Source of the DNA: Planctomycetota bacterium
GTDB lineage: Bacteria; Planctomycetota; UBA1135; GCA-002686595
Length of the DNA stretch: 64,000 nucleotides
Reading direction: 5' to 3'
Assembly (NCBI GenBank): GCA_020638835.1
Contig: JACKHV010000002.1
Location: 496,001 to 560,000, forward strand
Positions 1 to 8,818 of this stretch are shown here, piece by piece. The stretch's first letter is position 1, and the number at the start of each line of letters is the position of its first letter. The notes under the pieces were generated by a model. It searched no databases. It was given only the letters and a program-made list of their open reading frames with translations, and was not told the DNA's origin. The position numbers and the translations under genes were made by a program.

Positions 1-102
1 TGCTCACGCTTTGTATTCCTGATCCTGGGCCTTTCGGGAGGTGTACGGGATCGGCGGCGGAAGCCCGTGGACTCGCCCCTTCGGATTTCGTACGACCGAA
101 GC

Positions 103-1188
103 ATGCACCAGCGCCGGTCTCTCTCCTCCCGCCTCGCGGGTTCACTCGCTCACGCCCTGCGTGTGGGCCCCCTGCTCGCGGCGATCCTCGTCCTCGCCAC
201 CGCCTGCACCTCTCCCGGCACCCCGCGGCCCGTCGAGTCGACCCGCGACGCGGGCTCCGACCGCGACGCGCCCTACTGGTCCGAGCTGGCGCTCAGCTGG
301 TCGACGCTGAACGAGATCGAAGACTGGATCCACTCGGACGCGGCGCGCCGCGATCCTTACTGGCGCCTGCAGGGCGAGCTCGTCCTCGCCGAGGGCCGCG
401 TCGCCCTCGCGCGCGAAGACGCCCGCAACGGCTCCGTCGCCTCGAGCACGCTCGAGACCCGCCGCAAGGCCGCGCGCGACGGCTTCCAGCGCGTGCTCGA
501 CGACCCGCAGTCGATCCCCGAGCAACGCATTCGCGCGCGCCGCGGCCTGTCGTCGGCCGGCGAGCCGGAAGCCAGTCCGCGCACGCCCCTGCTCGTGGCC
601 CGCAACGCCTGGGGCGCGGAGCGCGAAGTCGCCTCGCGCCTCAACCCCGTCGGTCAGAAGTGGCGCCGGATCACGGTCCACCACTCGGCGGAGATCCCCG
701 GCTTCACGCTGAACGGCCACTACGACAACTCGGTCGCCGCGCTGCGCAAGATCCAGCGCTACCACATCCACGAGAACGGCTGGGGCGACATCGGCTACCA
801 CTACATCATCGACGGCGAGGGCCGCGTCTTCGAAGGCCGCGACGACCGCTGGCAGGGCGCGCACGCAGGCGGCGACGCGAACGTCGGCAACCTCGGCATC
901 TGCTTGCTCGGTGACTTCCGCGGCCACGATCCGTCCCCTGCTGCGCTCGAGTCGCTGCGCCGACTGATCGACGAGTATCGCAGCACGAACGACATCCCGC
1001 GCGACCAGGTCGTCGCGCACCAGGATCTGAAGAACACCGAGTGTCCGGGCAAGCACCTCGCCAGCTGGGTGCGCTCGTACAGCGGCGGCCGCCTGGCCGC
1101 GAGTTCGCCGCTGATCGGAACCGGCGTGCGCACCGCGAGCGCCCCGGTCTCGGGCCGCGCGACGAGCGGTTCGTCGTCGGTGCGCTAG
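103..1188 (+). CDS. N-acetylmuramoyl-L-alanine amidase (Amidase_2/PGRP fold), lipoprotein
   Basis: This is a 361-residue predicted lipoprotein that should cleave the amide bond between N-acetylmuramic acid and L-alanine in peptidoglycan or its fragments. The N-terminus has a basic stretch, a hydrophobic segment and a lipobox LATAC with Cys35. About 150 residues of uncharacterised linker follow, then the amidase domain (about 185-325). Probable zinc ligands are His193 (in VHHS), His306 (in AHQD) and Cys314 (in ECPG); the last two are eight residues apart, as in T7 lysozyme-type amidases. I start at ATG 103 because it gives a compact signal peptide; an in-frame GTG at 67 would add 12 residues. 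The last 35 residues are Ser/Ala/Gly-rich and look disordered. Family assignment is firm; the physiological role (recycling or daughter-cell separation) is not shown. Confidence 0.88.
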   Translation: MHQRRSLSSRLAGSLAHALRVGPLLAAILVLATACTSPGTPRPVESTRDAGSDRDAPYWSELALSWSTLNEIEDWIHSDAARRDPYWRLQGELVLAEGRVALAREDARNGSVASSTLETRRKAARDGFQRVLDDPQSIPEQRIRARRGLSSAGEPEASPRTPLLVARNAWGAEREVASRLNPVGQKWRRITVHHSAEIPGFTLNGHYDNSVAALRKIQRYHIHENGWGDIGYHYIIDGEGRVFEGRDDRWQGAHAGGDANVGNLGICLLGDFRGHDPSPAALESLRRLIDEYRSTNDIPRDQVVAHQDLKNTECPGKHLASWVRSYSGGRLAASSPLIGTGVRTASAPVSGRATSGSSSVR

Positions 1189-1684
1189 ACCGCGACGGGG
1201 GGCTGTGGCCGCTCGCGCGGTGGAGCGACCGAGGTTCCCGCGAAGGTCGCGAAGGGGGTTCTGCGGCACGCGACGCACAAGCAACGTGCCGCCGCCTGGC
1301 AGCCCACGAGAAGGCGCGAAGAAGAACGAACCACGGTTCGGCGAGGCCGACGGATCAGACGGAGGAGTCGACCGCTAGCCTTGGCTTCCAGCCGAAGGGC
1401 GGCCTTCGGCCGAAAGCGGTTCGAGACATGCGCGGCCGGAGGCCGCGTTGTCGTCGGAAGGCCCGTGGCTTTCGGCGCCTGGTCGGCCGCCCTCGGATCT
1501 CCTCGCTCAGGTCTAACTCGCCTGCGGTTGGAACTCAGTCCTTCGCGCCTTCGCGTGAGCTGACGGGGGGTCACACGTTGCCTGTGCGACCCCAGCCGGC
1601 AGGACTCCTTCGCGCCTTCGTGTGAACTCCCGCATCAGCCGCGCGGGCGGCTTCAGCTTCCCGCGCGGTCGACCGGGTCGAAGG
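1189..1684. other. Non-coding interval with hairpins and a 23-bp direct repeat
   Basis: No convincing gene lies between the convergent amidase and gmd genes. The interval has a perfect 8-bp stem with a 4-nt loop (GCCGAAGG/CCTTCGGC, 1391-1410) and a perfect 7-bp stem with a 3-nt loop (1431-1447). A 23-bp direct repeat lies at 1539-1561 and 1606-1628, with two mismatches. Short reading frames here have no recognisable domain and no good ribosome binding site. Confidence 0.6.
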
Positions 1685-2668
1685 CTAGACCGAACCTCGC
1701 AGGCGGCGCGCTTCGGTCTCGGTCATCTCGCGAACGAGGTCTTCGAAGCTCACGCGGGGACTCCAGCCGAGTTCCTCGCGGGCGCGCGAGGGATCGCCGA
1801 CGAGTTGGTCGACTTCGGCCGGACGCAGGAAGCGGGGATCGACGCGCACGTGGGTCTTCCAGTCGAGGCCCAGGCAGCCGAAGGCGACCTCGCAGAACTC
1901 GCGGACGGAGTGTGTTTCGCCGGTCGCGATGACGTAGTCGCGCGGGTCCTCGCGTTGCAGCATGAGCCACATCGCGTGCACGTAGTCGGCGGCGTGGCCC
2001 CAGTCGCGGCGCGCGTCGAGGTTGCCGAGCGCGAGTTCGGTGTCCAGGCCGGCCGCGATGCGCGCGGCGCCGCGCGCGATCTTCATCGTGACGAACTCGG
2101 GTCCGCGGCGCGGGGACTCGTGGTTGAAGAGGATGCCGCTGCACGCGAACAAGCCGTGCGCCTCGCGGTAGTTGACCGTCGCCCAGTGCGCGAAGACCTT
2201 CGCCACGCCGTACGGGCTGCGCGGGTGGAAGGGCGTCGACTCGCGCTGCGGCGTCTCGCGGACCTGGCCGAACATCTCGGACGTCGACGCCTGGTACATG
2301 CGCGCCTCGGGCGCGACTTGGCGCATCGCTTCGAGGAGGCGCGTGACCCCCACCGCGGTCACTTCGGCGGTCAGCACCGGTTCCTCGAAGGACGTCGGCA
2401 CGAAGGACTGCGCGGCGAGGTTGTAGATCTCGTCGGGGCGGCTCTCGACGAGCGCGCGCACGAGGCTCGACTGGTCGTGCAGGTCGCCGCGCACGATCTG
2501 CACGCGGCCCTCGAGGTGTTCGATGCGCTCGAGCCGCGAGCTCGAGGAACGCCGCACCAGGCCCGCGACGTGGTAACCGCGCTCGAGCAGGTGTTCGGCC
2601 AGGTACGAGCCGTCCTGTCCGGTGATCCCGGTGATCAGCGCGCGCTTGCCTCCCGCCTTCTCGGTCAT
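1685..2668 (-). CDS. gmd: GDP-mannose 4,6-dehydratase
   Basis: This 327-residue extended short-chain dehydrogenase should convert GDP-D-mannose to GDP-4-keto-6-deoxy-D-mannose, the precursor of GDP-fucose, GDP-rhamnose and related sugars. The NAD(P)-binding motif GITGQDG is at 14-20, a hallmark of Gmd rather than of other SDR epimerases. The catalytic residues are Thr/Ser129-130, Glu131 (STSE) and Tyr153/Lys157 (SPYGVAK). The length is slightly short of the usual 340-370 residues. It begins 25 bp after uppP in the same direction, so it is probably co-transcribed with uppP and ald. It could feed the polysaccharide locus starting 9 kb away. No GDP-fucose synthase or reductase partner is seen nearby. 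Confidence 0.9.
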   Translation of the reverse strand: MTEKAGGKRALITGITGQDGSYLAEHLLERGYHVAGLVRRSSSSRLERIEHLEGRVQIVRGDLHDQSSLVRALVESRPDEIYNLAAQSFVPTSFEEPVLTAEVTAVGVTRLLEAMRQVAPEARMYQASTSEMFGQVRETPQRESTPFHPRSPYGVAKVFAHWATVNYREAHGLFACSGILFNHESPRRGPEFVTMKIARGAARIAAGLDTELALGNLDARRDWGHAADYVHAMWLMLQREDPRDYVIATGETHSVREFCEVAFGCLGLDWKTHVRVDPRFLRPAEVDQLVGDPSRAREELGWSPRVSFEDLVREMTETEARRLRGSV

Positions 2669-2693
2669 CTCGCCTCCGACGACGCGCGGCCGC

Positions 2694-3518
2694 TCAGCTT
2701 CCCCCGCCGCCCGAGATCATCCACAGCGCCACGGCCGCGGCCAGCGCGATGCGGTACCAGCCGAAGATCGCCATCCCGTGCTTCTGCAGCCACGCGACCA
2801 TCCAGCGCACGCTGACGACCGCGGCGAGCCAGGCGGCGACGAAGCCGACAGCGAGGCTCAGCGGGCCGTAGTTCTCGAGCATCACCGAGCCGCTCTTGAG
2901 CCCCGCGTAGCCGGTCGCCGCGCAGAGCGTGACGACGCCGAGCAGGAAGGAGAACTCGACTGCGGCCGAGAGTCGCAGGCCGACGAGCACGCCGCCGACG
3001 ATCGTGACGAGGCTGCGGCTCGTGCCGGGCCACATCGCGACGCACTGCAGCAGGCCGATCAGGAAGGCCGCGCGCGGCGCCAGTTGTTCCAGCGCGAGCC
3101 CCGCGCCCTCGTCGCGATCCTTGCGCATGCCGCGCACCGCGAGGATCGCGACACCGCCGACGAACCACGCACCGACGGTCGGCCACAGCCCGAACAGGTG
3201 CGCCTCGATCCAGTCGTTGAACGCCAGGCCGAGGACCGCCGCGGGCAGGAAGCCCGCGACGATGCAGAGCAGCAGGCGCCGGCCGTCGTCGTCGCGCCCC
3301 GCGAGTCCGCGGAACATCGACGCGACGCGCGCGCGGTACAGCCCGAGTACGGCGACGATCGCGCCCGCTTGGATGCAGATCGCGTAGGCGTTCGCCGCTT
3401 CGCCCTCGGCGATGCCGAGCGCGCGCTGGAACAGGATCAAGTGGCCCGTCGAGCTGACCGGCAGGTACTCCGTGAGACCCTCGACCAGACCGAGGATCAG
3501 GGCCTGCCACCAACTCAT
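2694..3518 (-). CDS. uppP: Undecaprenyl-diphosphatase (UppP/BacA family)
   Basis: This 274-residue polytopic membrane protein should dephosphorylate undecaprenyl pyrophosphate to the monophosphate lipid carrier used for peptidoglycan and surface polysaccharides. The family signature is complete: an ExxxE motif at Glu13/Glu17, PVSSTGH at 20-26, and a second motif PGTSRS in the central part. The start is ATG 3518, 13 bp after the ald stop; an upstream in-frame extension into ald has arginine-rich out-of-frame character and is rejected. The protein ends in a glycine-rich tail. Position between ald and gmd suggests a cell-envelope operon. Confidence 0.95.
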   Translation of the reverse strand: MSWWQALILGLVEGLTEYLPVSSTGHLILFQRALGIAEGEAANAYAICIQAGAIVAVLGLYRARVASMFRGLAGRDDDGRRLLLCIVAGFLPAAVLGLAFNDWIEAHLFGLWPTVGAWFVGGVAILAVRGMRKDRDEGAGLALEQLAPRAAFLIGLLQCVAMWPGTSRSLVTIVGGVLVGLRLSAAVEFSFLLGVVTLCAATGYAGLKSGSVMLENYGPLSLAVGFVAAWLAAVVSVRWMVAWLQKHGMAIFGWYRIALAAAVALWMISGGGGS

Positions 3519-3531
3519 GCCGAGCGCCGCC

Positions 3532-4653
3532 TCAGGAGATCGTGGCCGCGGCGTCGAGCGGCGGCGTGTACGGCAGGTCGAAAGCCTCGGCGACCGGCTT
3601 GCAGGTGAGCTTGCCGGCCACGGTGTTCGCCGCCGTCGCGAGCGGAGCGCTCTCGCGTATCGCGCGCGCCGCACCCAGCGCCGCGAGCTGCAGCGTGTAC
3701 GGGAGCGTGGCGTTCGTCAGTGCGAAGGTGCTGGTGCGCGGCACGGCGCCGGGCATGTTCGCGACGCAGTAGTGCACCACGCCGTCGATCACGAAGGTCG
3801 GATCGGCGTGCGTCGTCGGCTTGCAAGTCTCGACGCACCCGCCTTGGTCGACCGCGACGTCGACGATCACTGCGCCGGGCTTCATCAGCTTGAGGTCCTC
3901 GCGGCGCACGAGCTTGGGAGCCGCCGCACCGGGGATCAGCACCGCGCCGATCACCAGGTCCGCGTGGACGAGCGCCTCGCGCACCGCCATCGGCGTGGAG
4001 AACACGGTGCCGCAGTTCTTCGGCATCACGTCGTCGAGGTAGCGCAGGCGGTCGAGGTTGACGTCCATGATCGTCACGTCCGCCCCCATACCCGTCGCCA
4101 TGCGCGCGGCCTGCGTGCCGACGACGCCGCCGCCGAGGATCAGCACGTTCGCGGGAGCCACGCCGGGCACGCCGCCCAGCAGCGTCCCCACGCCGCCGTG
4201 GTGCTTCTCGAGGCACTTCGCGCCGGCCTGGATCGACATGCGACCGGCGACCTCCGACATCGGGGTCAAGAGCGGGAGCGTGCGTCCGACCTCGAGCGTC
4301 TCGTAGGCGAAGCAGTGCGCGCCCGTCGCGATCATCGCCTCGGTCAGCTTGCGGTCCGCCGCGAGGTGGAAGTAGGTGAACAGCGTCTGACCCGGACGGA
4401 TCATCGGCCACTCCTCCGGCAGCGGTTCCTTGACCTTCAGGATCAGCTCGCACTCGGCGAAGACGCTCGCGGCGTCCGGAGCGATGCGACCGCCCGCGTC
4501 CTTGTAGTCCTGGTCCGTGAGCGAGCTGCCCTCGCCGGCCGTGGACTGGATGATCACTTCGTGGCCGGCGTGGACGAGCCGATCGCAACCCGCGGGGGTG
4601 AGGGCGACGCGGTTCTCGTGGACCTTGATCTCGCGGACGACTCCGATCTTCAT
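3532..4653 (-). CDS. ald: Alanine dehydrogenase
   Basis: This 373-residue NAD-dependent enzyme interconverts L-alanine and pyruvate plus ammonia. The N-terminus MKIGVVREIK, the HAGHEV motif, the substrate-binding region near KVKEPLPEEW and the nucleotide-binding GGGVVGTQAA segment are all typical, as is the length. ATG 4653 is chosen over upstream in-frame starts because family members begin exactly with MKIGV and a GGAG sequence sits about 12 nt upstream. It is the first gene of a probable ald-uppP-gmd unit and is divergent from tRNA-Val. The pairing of an alanine catabolic or anabolic enzyme with uppP is unusual, but both serve wall precursor supply. Confidence 0.95.
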   Translation of the reverse strand: MKIGVVREIKVHENRVALTPAGCDRLVHAGHEVIIQSTAGEGSSLTDQDYKDAGGRIAPDAASVFAECELILKVKEPLPEEWPMIRPGQTLFTYFHLAADRKLTEAMIATGAHCFAYETLEVGRTLPLLTPMSEVAGRMSIQAGAKCLEKHHGGVGTLLGGVPGVAPANVLILGGGVVGTQAARMATGMGADVTIMDVNLDRLRYLDDVMPKNCGTVFSTPMAVREALVHADLVIGAVLIPGAAAPKLVRREDLKLMKPGAVIVDVAVDQGGCVETCKPTTHADPTFVIDGVVHYCVANMPGAVPRTSTFALTNATLPYTLQLAALGAARAIRESAPLATAANTVAGKLTCKPVAEAFDLPYTPPLDAAATIS

Positions 4654-4859
4654 CGGGATGCTCCGGTGTGGCGTGTGGGGCGGCGCGCGGCGCCGCGGGT
4701 CGAGGGGTCCCGGCTGGCCCGGGATGAGGGGGCGGAATGATAGCGTCCGCGGCCGCGCAACACCCCCTTGGCGCCCTCGTAGGCCCCCAAAATTCCTCCG
4801 GGAAGCTCCGGTGAGGCTTGCACGCCGTTGCCGCAGCGCTAGACTCTGCGGCCCCACAA

Positions 4860-4936
4860 GGGCGATTAGCTCAGTTGGCTAGAGCGCCTCGTTGACATCG
4901 AGGAGGTCGTTGGTTCAAGTCCAATATCGCCCACCA
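4860..4936 (+). tRNA. tRNA-Val (anticodon GAC), CCA encoded
   Basis: A complete 77-nt cloverleaf can be drawn: acceptor GGGCGAT/ATCGCCC, D-stem GCTC/GAGC, anticodon stem CCTCG/CGAGG with loop TTGACAT (anticodon GAC, valine), and a T-arm with TTCAAGT loop. The discriminator is A and the terminal CCA is encoded. The T-stem GTTGG/CCAAT contains one wobble pair. It stands alone between ald and the HtrA-type protease gene. Confidence 0.97.
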
Positions 4937-4974
4937 TCCAGGCCGCGCGTCACGCCCGACGACGGTCGCACGAG

Positions 4975-5007
4975 AACCCGCCGCGGACTCCGCCCGGCGG
5001 GTTTCTT
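4975..5007 (+). terminator. Rho-independent-type terminator after tRNA-Val
   Basis: A perfect 9-bp stem AACCCGCCG/CGGCGGGTT (4975-4983 with 4995-5003) runs directly into a T-rich stretch (TTTCTT). The loop can form a further small CGG/CCG stem. It lies 38 nt after the tRNA. Confidence 0.75.
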
Positions 5008-5128
5008 CGTGCCTCGTCGCGACCCTCGGGGGGTCCGAGCGAGAGATCGATTCGAGCCCGGGGCTCACATGCTCCGCGCCGTGGGCGTATAGGAGCGGGT
5101 TCCGACGGCGCGCTGCCGCCCTGACCCG

Positions 5129-6511
5129 ATGGTACGGAGGTCTCTCTTGCTGAACCTGCTCCTGGCCCTCGCCACTCTCGCTCCCGCCGCACCCGCCCCC
5201 GCTGCCCAGCTTGCTCCCACCAGTCAGGAGAGCGAGCTGGATCGCTTGTTGGAGGGGCTCTCCCCCGAGGAACAGCTCGCCCGGCGCGTCACGGACGAGG
5301 TGCTCGTCGCCCAGCGCGCGAGCCCCGCGGTCGTCTACATCGAGACGAACGTCGTGCGCCAGCGCCCCAGCTTCTGGGGCATGCAGCCCGAGAACGTCCA
5401 GGGCTCGGGCTCCGGCATGGTGATCCGCGACGAGGGCTTCATCGTCACGAACTACCACGTCGTGCGCGACGCGCGGACGATCACGGTGTCCTTCCAGGAG
5501 AAGATCGACCCGCGTCAGTACCGCGCCGACGTGGTGTCCTTCGTGCAGGAGGAGGACCTCGCGCTGCTGAAGATCCGCGGCGAGGAGGGACAGCGCTTCC
5601 CCACCGTGCCGCTTGGCACCTCCGCCGATCTGATGATCGGTGAGAAGGTCATCGCGATCGGCAACCCGCTCGGACACACGCACACCGTCAGCGTCGGGAT
5701 CATCTCCGGCCTGCACCGCGACGTGAACGTCAGCGACGGCGTCAATGGCGCGCTGCACTTCGACGACCTGATCCAGACGGACGCGTCGATCAACCAGGGC
5801 AACTCCGGCGGCCCGCTGCTGAACATCAACGGCGAGATGATCGGCGTGAACTCCGCCGTCAACGTACGCGCGGAGAACATCGGCTTCGCCATCCCCGTCG
5901 ACCGCGTGCGGCAGGTGCTCGAGGACCAGCTGCTCGGCTCGCAGATGCACCGCGCGTGGCTGGGCTACGAGGTCGGCGAGAACGACGACCTGGTGGTCAC
6001 CGCCGTCACCGCGGGCGGCCCCGCCGAACAAGTCGGCCTGCGCGTCGGCGACCGTATCGTCGCGATCGGCGACACGCCGCTGGAGAGCTTCGAGCAGTAC
6101 CGCTTCGAGCGCGTCGGCCTCGAGCCCGCGGAAGCGGTGCGCATGCGCGTGCAGCGCGACGGCCGCGAGCGCAACCTGACCATCCCGTCGTGGGACCGCG
6201 TCACCGGCATGCTGTTCGAGCGCCTCGGCCTCGACGCGCGCGAGGTCGCGATCCGCTCGCGGAACGGCGTCGGCTACGCGCTGCAAGTGACGCAGGTCTA
6301 TCCCGGCAGCCCCAGCGAGGCCGTCGGCCTGCAGGCGGGCGACTGGCTGCTCGCGGTGCGCCCCGAGGGCGCGACCGGACGGCGGGTCCCCACCCGCGTC
6401 GACCTCGCCGGCGCGATCAGCGGGCTCCGCGCGCAGACGCCGCTCGAGATCGAGATCCAGCGCGAGCGCCGGACCTTCCGGGGCAAGCTGATCCTCGGCG
6501 GCGCGCACTAG
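5129..6511 (+). CDS. Trypsin-like periplasmic serine protease with two PDZ domains (DegP/HtrA family)
   Basis: This 460-residue protein carries a Sec signal peptide (about 1-26, ending in an Ala/Pro-rich AxA-type site). A chymotrypsin-fold protease domain (about 45-265) has the full triad: His110 in TNYHVV, Asp143 in EEDLALLK and Ser226 in GNSGGP. Two PDZ modules follow, at about 275-360 and 370-455; the second is divergent. The expected role is degradation or chaperoning of misfolded envelope proteins. It appears monocistronic, with a strong hairpin 23 bp downstream. There is no regulatory sensor partner nearby. Confidence 0.92.
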   Translation: MVRRSLLLNLLLALATLAPAAPAPAAQLAPTSQESELDRLLEGLSPEEQLARRVTDEVLVAQRASPAVVYIETNVVRQRPSFWGMQPENVQGSGSGMVIRDEGFIVTNYHVVRDARTITVSFQEKIDPRQYRADVVSFVQEEDLALLKIRGEEGQRFPTVPLGTSADLMIGEKVIAIGNPLGHTHTVSVGIISGLHRDVNVSDGVNGALHFDDLIQTDASINQGNSGGPLLNINGEMIGVNSAVNVRAENIGFAIPVDRVRQVLEDQLLGSQMHRAWLGYEVGENDDLVVTAVTAGGPAEQVGLRVGDRIVAIGDTPLESFEQYRFERVGLEPAEAVRMRVQRDGRERNLTIPSWDRVTGMLFERLGLDAREVAIRSRNGVGYALQVTQVYPGSPSEAVGLQAGDWLLAVRPEGATGRRVPTRVDLAGAISGLRAQTPLEIEIQRERRTFRGKLILGGAH

Positions 6512-6534
6512 CGCCGACTCCGAGACCGAAGCAC

Positions 6535-6573
6535 GAGGCCCCCGGGGCGCGACCGCCGCGCGCCGGGGTCCTC
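6535..6573 (+). terminator. GC-rich hairpin after the HtrA-type gene
   Basis: Two 17-nt arms (6535-6551 and 6557-6573) pair at 15 of 17 positions around a 5-nt loop. There is no T-run, so this may act as a Rho-assisted terminator or a 3'-end stabiliser. The rest of the interval to 6788 is GC-rich and shows no gene. Confidence 0.5.
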
Positions 6574-6788
6574 GAGCGTCTCCGGGGCACCCGCGCGGGC
6601 CCCGCGCGGCCCGAGGGACTCGCAAAAGGACGCCAGATGACGGCGCGCGCGGCCGATGAAAGGGGACGGGCCGCGTCGCCCAGGAGCCCGCACGGCCCCT
6701 GGAGGCGCGAGTTTCCGCCTCGGGGCGACCGGTCCCGACCCCCACGAGACGTAGACTACCGGCCCTCGAGCCTCCCCAGCGCCCCCCC

Positions 6789-6998
6789 ATGCAAGCCCTG
6801 CTCCGCTTCAGCGAACGATTCGGGACGATGCTCTCGCGCGTCCTCTTGACCGTCCTCTACTTCGGGGTGCTCGGCCCCTTCGCGCTGGTCTACCGCTTCG
6901 TCTGCGACCCCCTGCACCTGCGCCGCCGCCCGGACGGCAACTGGACGGGATGGGTCGCGCAGAACGAGACCCTGCGCGCCGCGCGTCGCCAAGACTGA
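6789..6998 (+). CDS. Small SxtJ-like membrane protein, first gene of a carbamoyltransferase operon
   Basis: This 69-residue protein has one hydrophobic segment (about 15-38) in the context TVLYFGVLGPFALVYR, followed by a basic HLRRRPDG stretch and a polar tail with Trp residues. From memory it resembles the conserved C-terminal part of SxtJ-family membrane proteins, which often sit beside NodU-type carbamoyltransferases; here it would be a stand-alone short version. It starts at ATG 6789 and ends 16 bp before the GTG of the carbamoyltransferase. A structural or assembly role in the membrane is inference; no catalytic residues are apparent. Confidence 0.75.
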   Translation: MQALLRFSERFGTMLSRVLLTVLYFGVLGPFALVYRFVCDPLHLRRRPDGNWTGWVAQNETLRAARRQD

Positions 6999-7014
6999 GC
7001 CCGGAGCTGAAGCC

Positions 7015-8805
7015 GTGATCGTCCTCGGACTCTCGTTCTACTACCACGACTCGTCGGCCGCGCTGGTGCGCGACGGCGTCCTCGTCGCCGCCGCCGAAGA
7101 GGAACGCTTCAGCCGCTTGAAGCACGACTCGGGCTTCCCGCACCTCGCGATCGAGTTCGTGCTCGCGCAGGCCGGCGTCACGATCCACGACGTCGACTAC
7201 GTCGTCTTCTACGAGAAGCCCTTCGTCAAGTTCGAGCGCATGCTGCTCTCGGCGATGGCCACCTTCCCGCGCTCGGCGGCGGTCTTCCGCGAGTCGATGC
7301 AGCGCTGGGTGACCGACAAGCTGTGGATCAAGTCGCACATGAAGAAGGATCTCGACATCCCGAGCTCCAAGCTGCTGTTCGCCGACCACCACATGTCGCA
7401 CGCGGCGTCGAGCTTCTTCACCTCGCCCTTCGAGGAAGCCGCGATCCTGACCGTCGACGGCGCCGGCGAATGGACCACCTCGACGCTCAGCATCGGCCGC
7501 GGCAACCGCATCGAGATCGTCAAGGAACTGCGCTTCCCGCACTCGCTCGGCCTGCTGTACTCGGCCTTCACGGCCTACTGCGGCTTCGAGATCAACGAGG
7601 GCGAGTACAAGCTGATGGGGATGCACCCCTACGGTCAGCCGAAGTACACCGACAAGATCTACGAGCTGCTGCACGTCGCCGAGGACGGCAGCCTGTGGCA
7701 GGACATGCGGTACTTCGCGTACCACTACTCGCGCGACGAGACGCTCGCCAAGGCCTTCTCCGACCACTTCGGCAAGCCGCCGCGCGATCCGAAGGAGCAG
7801 GACAAGTCGCTCGACCCGTACTACTGCGACATGGCCGCGAGCATCCAGAAGGTGACCGAAGAGATCCTGCTGAAGATGGTCGCGCACCTGCACGAGATCA
7901 CCGGGCTGAAGCACCTGTGCCTCGCCGGCGGCGTCGCGCTCAACTCGGTCGCGAACTACAAGATCCTCCGCCAAGGGCCGTTCGACGAGGTCTACATCCA
8001 CCCCGCGCCCGGCGACGACGGCGGCTCGGTCGGCGCGGCCTACTGGGCCTACAACCACCTGCTGCGCCAACCGCGCGGTCCGGCGCTCGACCACGCGTAC
8101 CTCGGCAGCAGCTACACGGACGACGAGATCCGCGAGTTCCTCGAGTCGAACGACATCGAGTACCAACACATCCCCGACGACGAGGAGTTCTACGGCTTCG
8201 TCGCGCAGTCGCTCGCCGACGGCCAGGTCGCCGGTTGGTTCCGCGGCCGCTTCGAGTGGGGTCCGCGCGCGCTCGGTTCGCGCTCGATCATCGCCGATCC
8301 GCGCAAGCCGGAGATGAAGGAGCTGCTCAACGCGAAGATCAAGTTCCGCGAGGCCTTCCGCCCCTTCGCACCCTCGGTGCTCGAAGAGCGCGCCGACGAG
8401 TTCTTCGAGTTCGCCGACGCCGAGAAGCACTTCCCCGGACGCTTCATGCTCTACGTGGCGCCGGTGCGTCCGGAGAAGCGCGACGTGCTCCCCGCGATCA
8501 CGCACGAGGACGGCTCCGGCCGCCTGCAGACGGTCTACAAGGCGACCAACCCCGGCTACCACCGCATGATCGAACGCTTCGGCGAACTCACCGGCGTACC
8601 CGTCGTGATGAACACCTCGTTCAACCTGAAGGGCGAGCCGATCGTCGAGCACCCCAGCCACGCGTTCAACACCTTCAGCCTGTCCGGCATGGATCTCCTG
8701 TTCCTCGAGAACTTCGTGATCCGCGCCGACGCGAAGAAGAAGATCGCCGACACCAAGTTCGCCCTGCGCCACGAAGGCGACTCCGTGACCGAGATGGTCA
8801 GCTGA
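7015..8805 (+). CDS. O-carbamoyltransferase, NodU/CmcH/TobZ family
   Basis: This 596-residue protein should transfer a carbamoyl group from carbamoyl phosphate, through an adenylate intermediate, to a hydroxyl of a sugar or other acceptor. The N-terminal Kae1-like domain (about 1-350) carries the metal-binding HHMSHA motif (His125, His126, His129), a VDGAGEW nucleotide-binding segment and the LAGGVALN motif. The C-terminal YrdC-like domain (about 380-580) has GWFRGRFEWGPRALG. The start is GTG 7015 with GGAG upstream, and the next gene follows after 13 bp. Neighbours suggest the acceptor is an envelope polymer or lipid handled by the SGNH protein rather than a soluble antibiotic; that is inference. 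Confidence 0.92.
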   Translation: MIVLGLSFYYHDSSAALVRDGVLVAAAEEERFSRLKHDSGFPHLAIEFVLAQAGVTIHDVDYVVFYEKPFVKFERMLLSAMATFPRSAAVFRESMQRWVTDKLWIKSHMKKDLDIPSSKLLFADHHMSHAASSFFTSPFEEAAILTVDGAGEWTTSTLSIGRGNRIEIVKELRFPHSLGLLYSAFTAYCGFEINEGEYKLMGMHPYGQPKYTDKIYELLHVAEDGSLWQDMRYFAYHYSRDETLAKAFSDHFGKPPRDPKEQDKSLDPYYCDMAASIQKVTEEILLKMVAHLHEITGLKHLCLAGGVALNSVANYKILRQGPFDEVYIHPAPGDDGGSVGAAYWAYNHLLRQPRGPALDHAYLGSSYTDDEIREFLESNDIEYQHIPDDEEFYGFVAQSLADGQVAGWFRGRFEWGPRALGSRSIIADPRKPEMKELLNAKIKFREAFRPFAPSVLEERADEFFEFADAEKHFPGRFMLYVAPVRPEKRDVLPAITHEDGSGRLQTVYKATNPGYHRMIERFGELTGVPVVMNTSFNLKGEPIVEHPSHAFNTFSLSGMDLLFLENFVIRADAKKKIADTKFALRHEGDSVTEMVS

Positions 8806-8818
8806 GCGCTCCCCGACC

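Noticed and set aside
41..310. A short forward frame with GGGAGG just upstream of GTG 41
   Set aside because: The product is Pro/Arg/Ser low-complexity and overlaps the amidase signal peptide in another frame.
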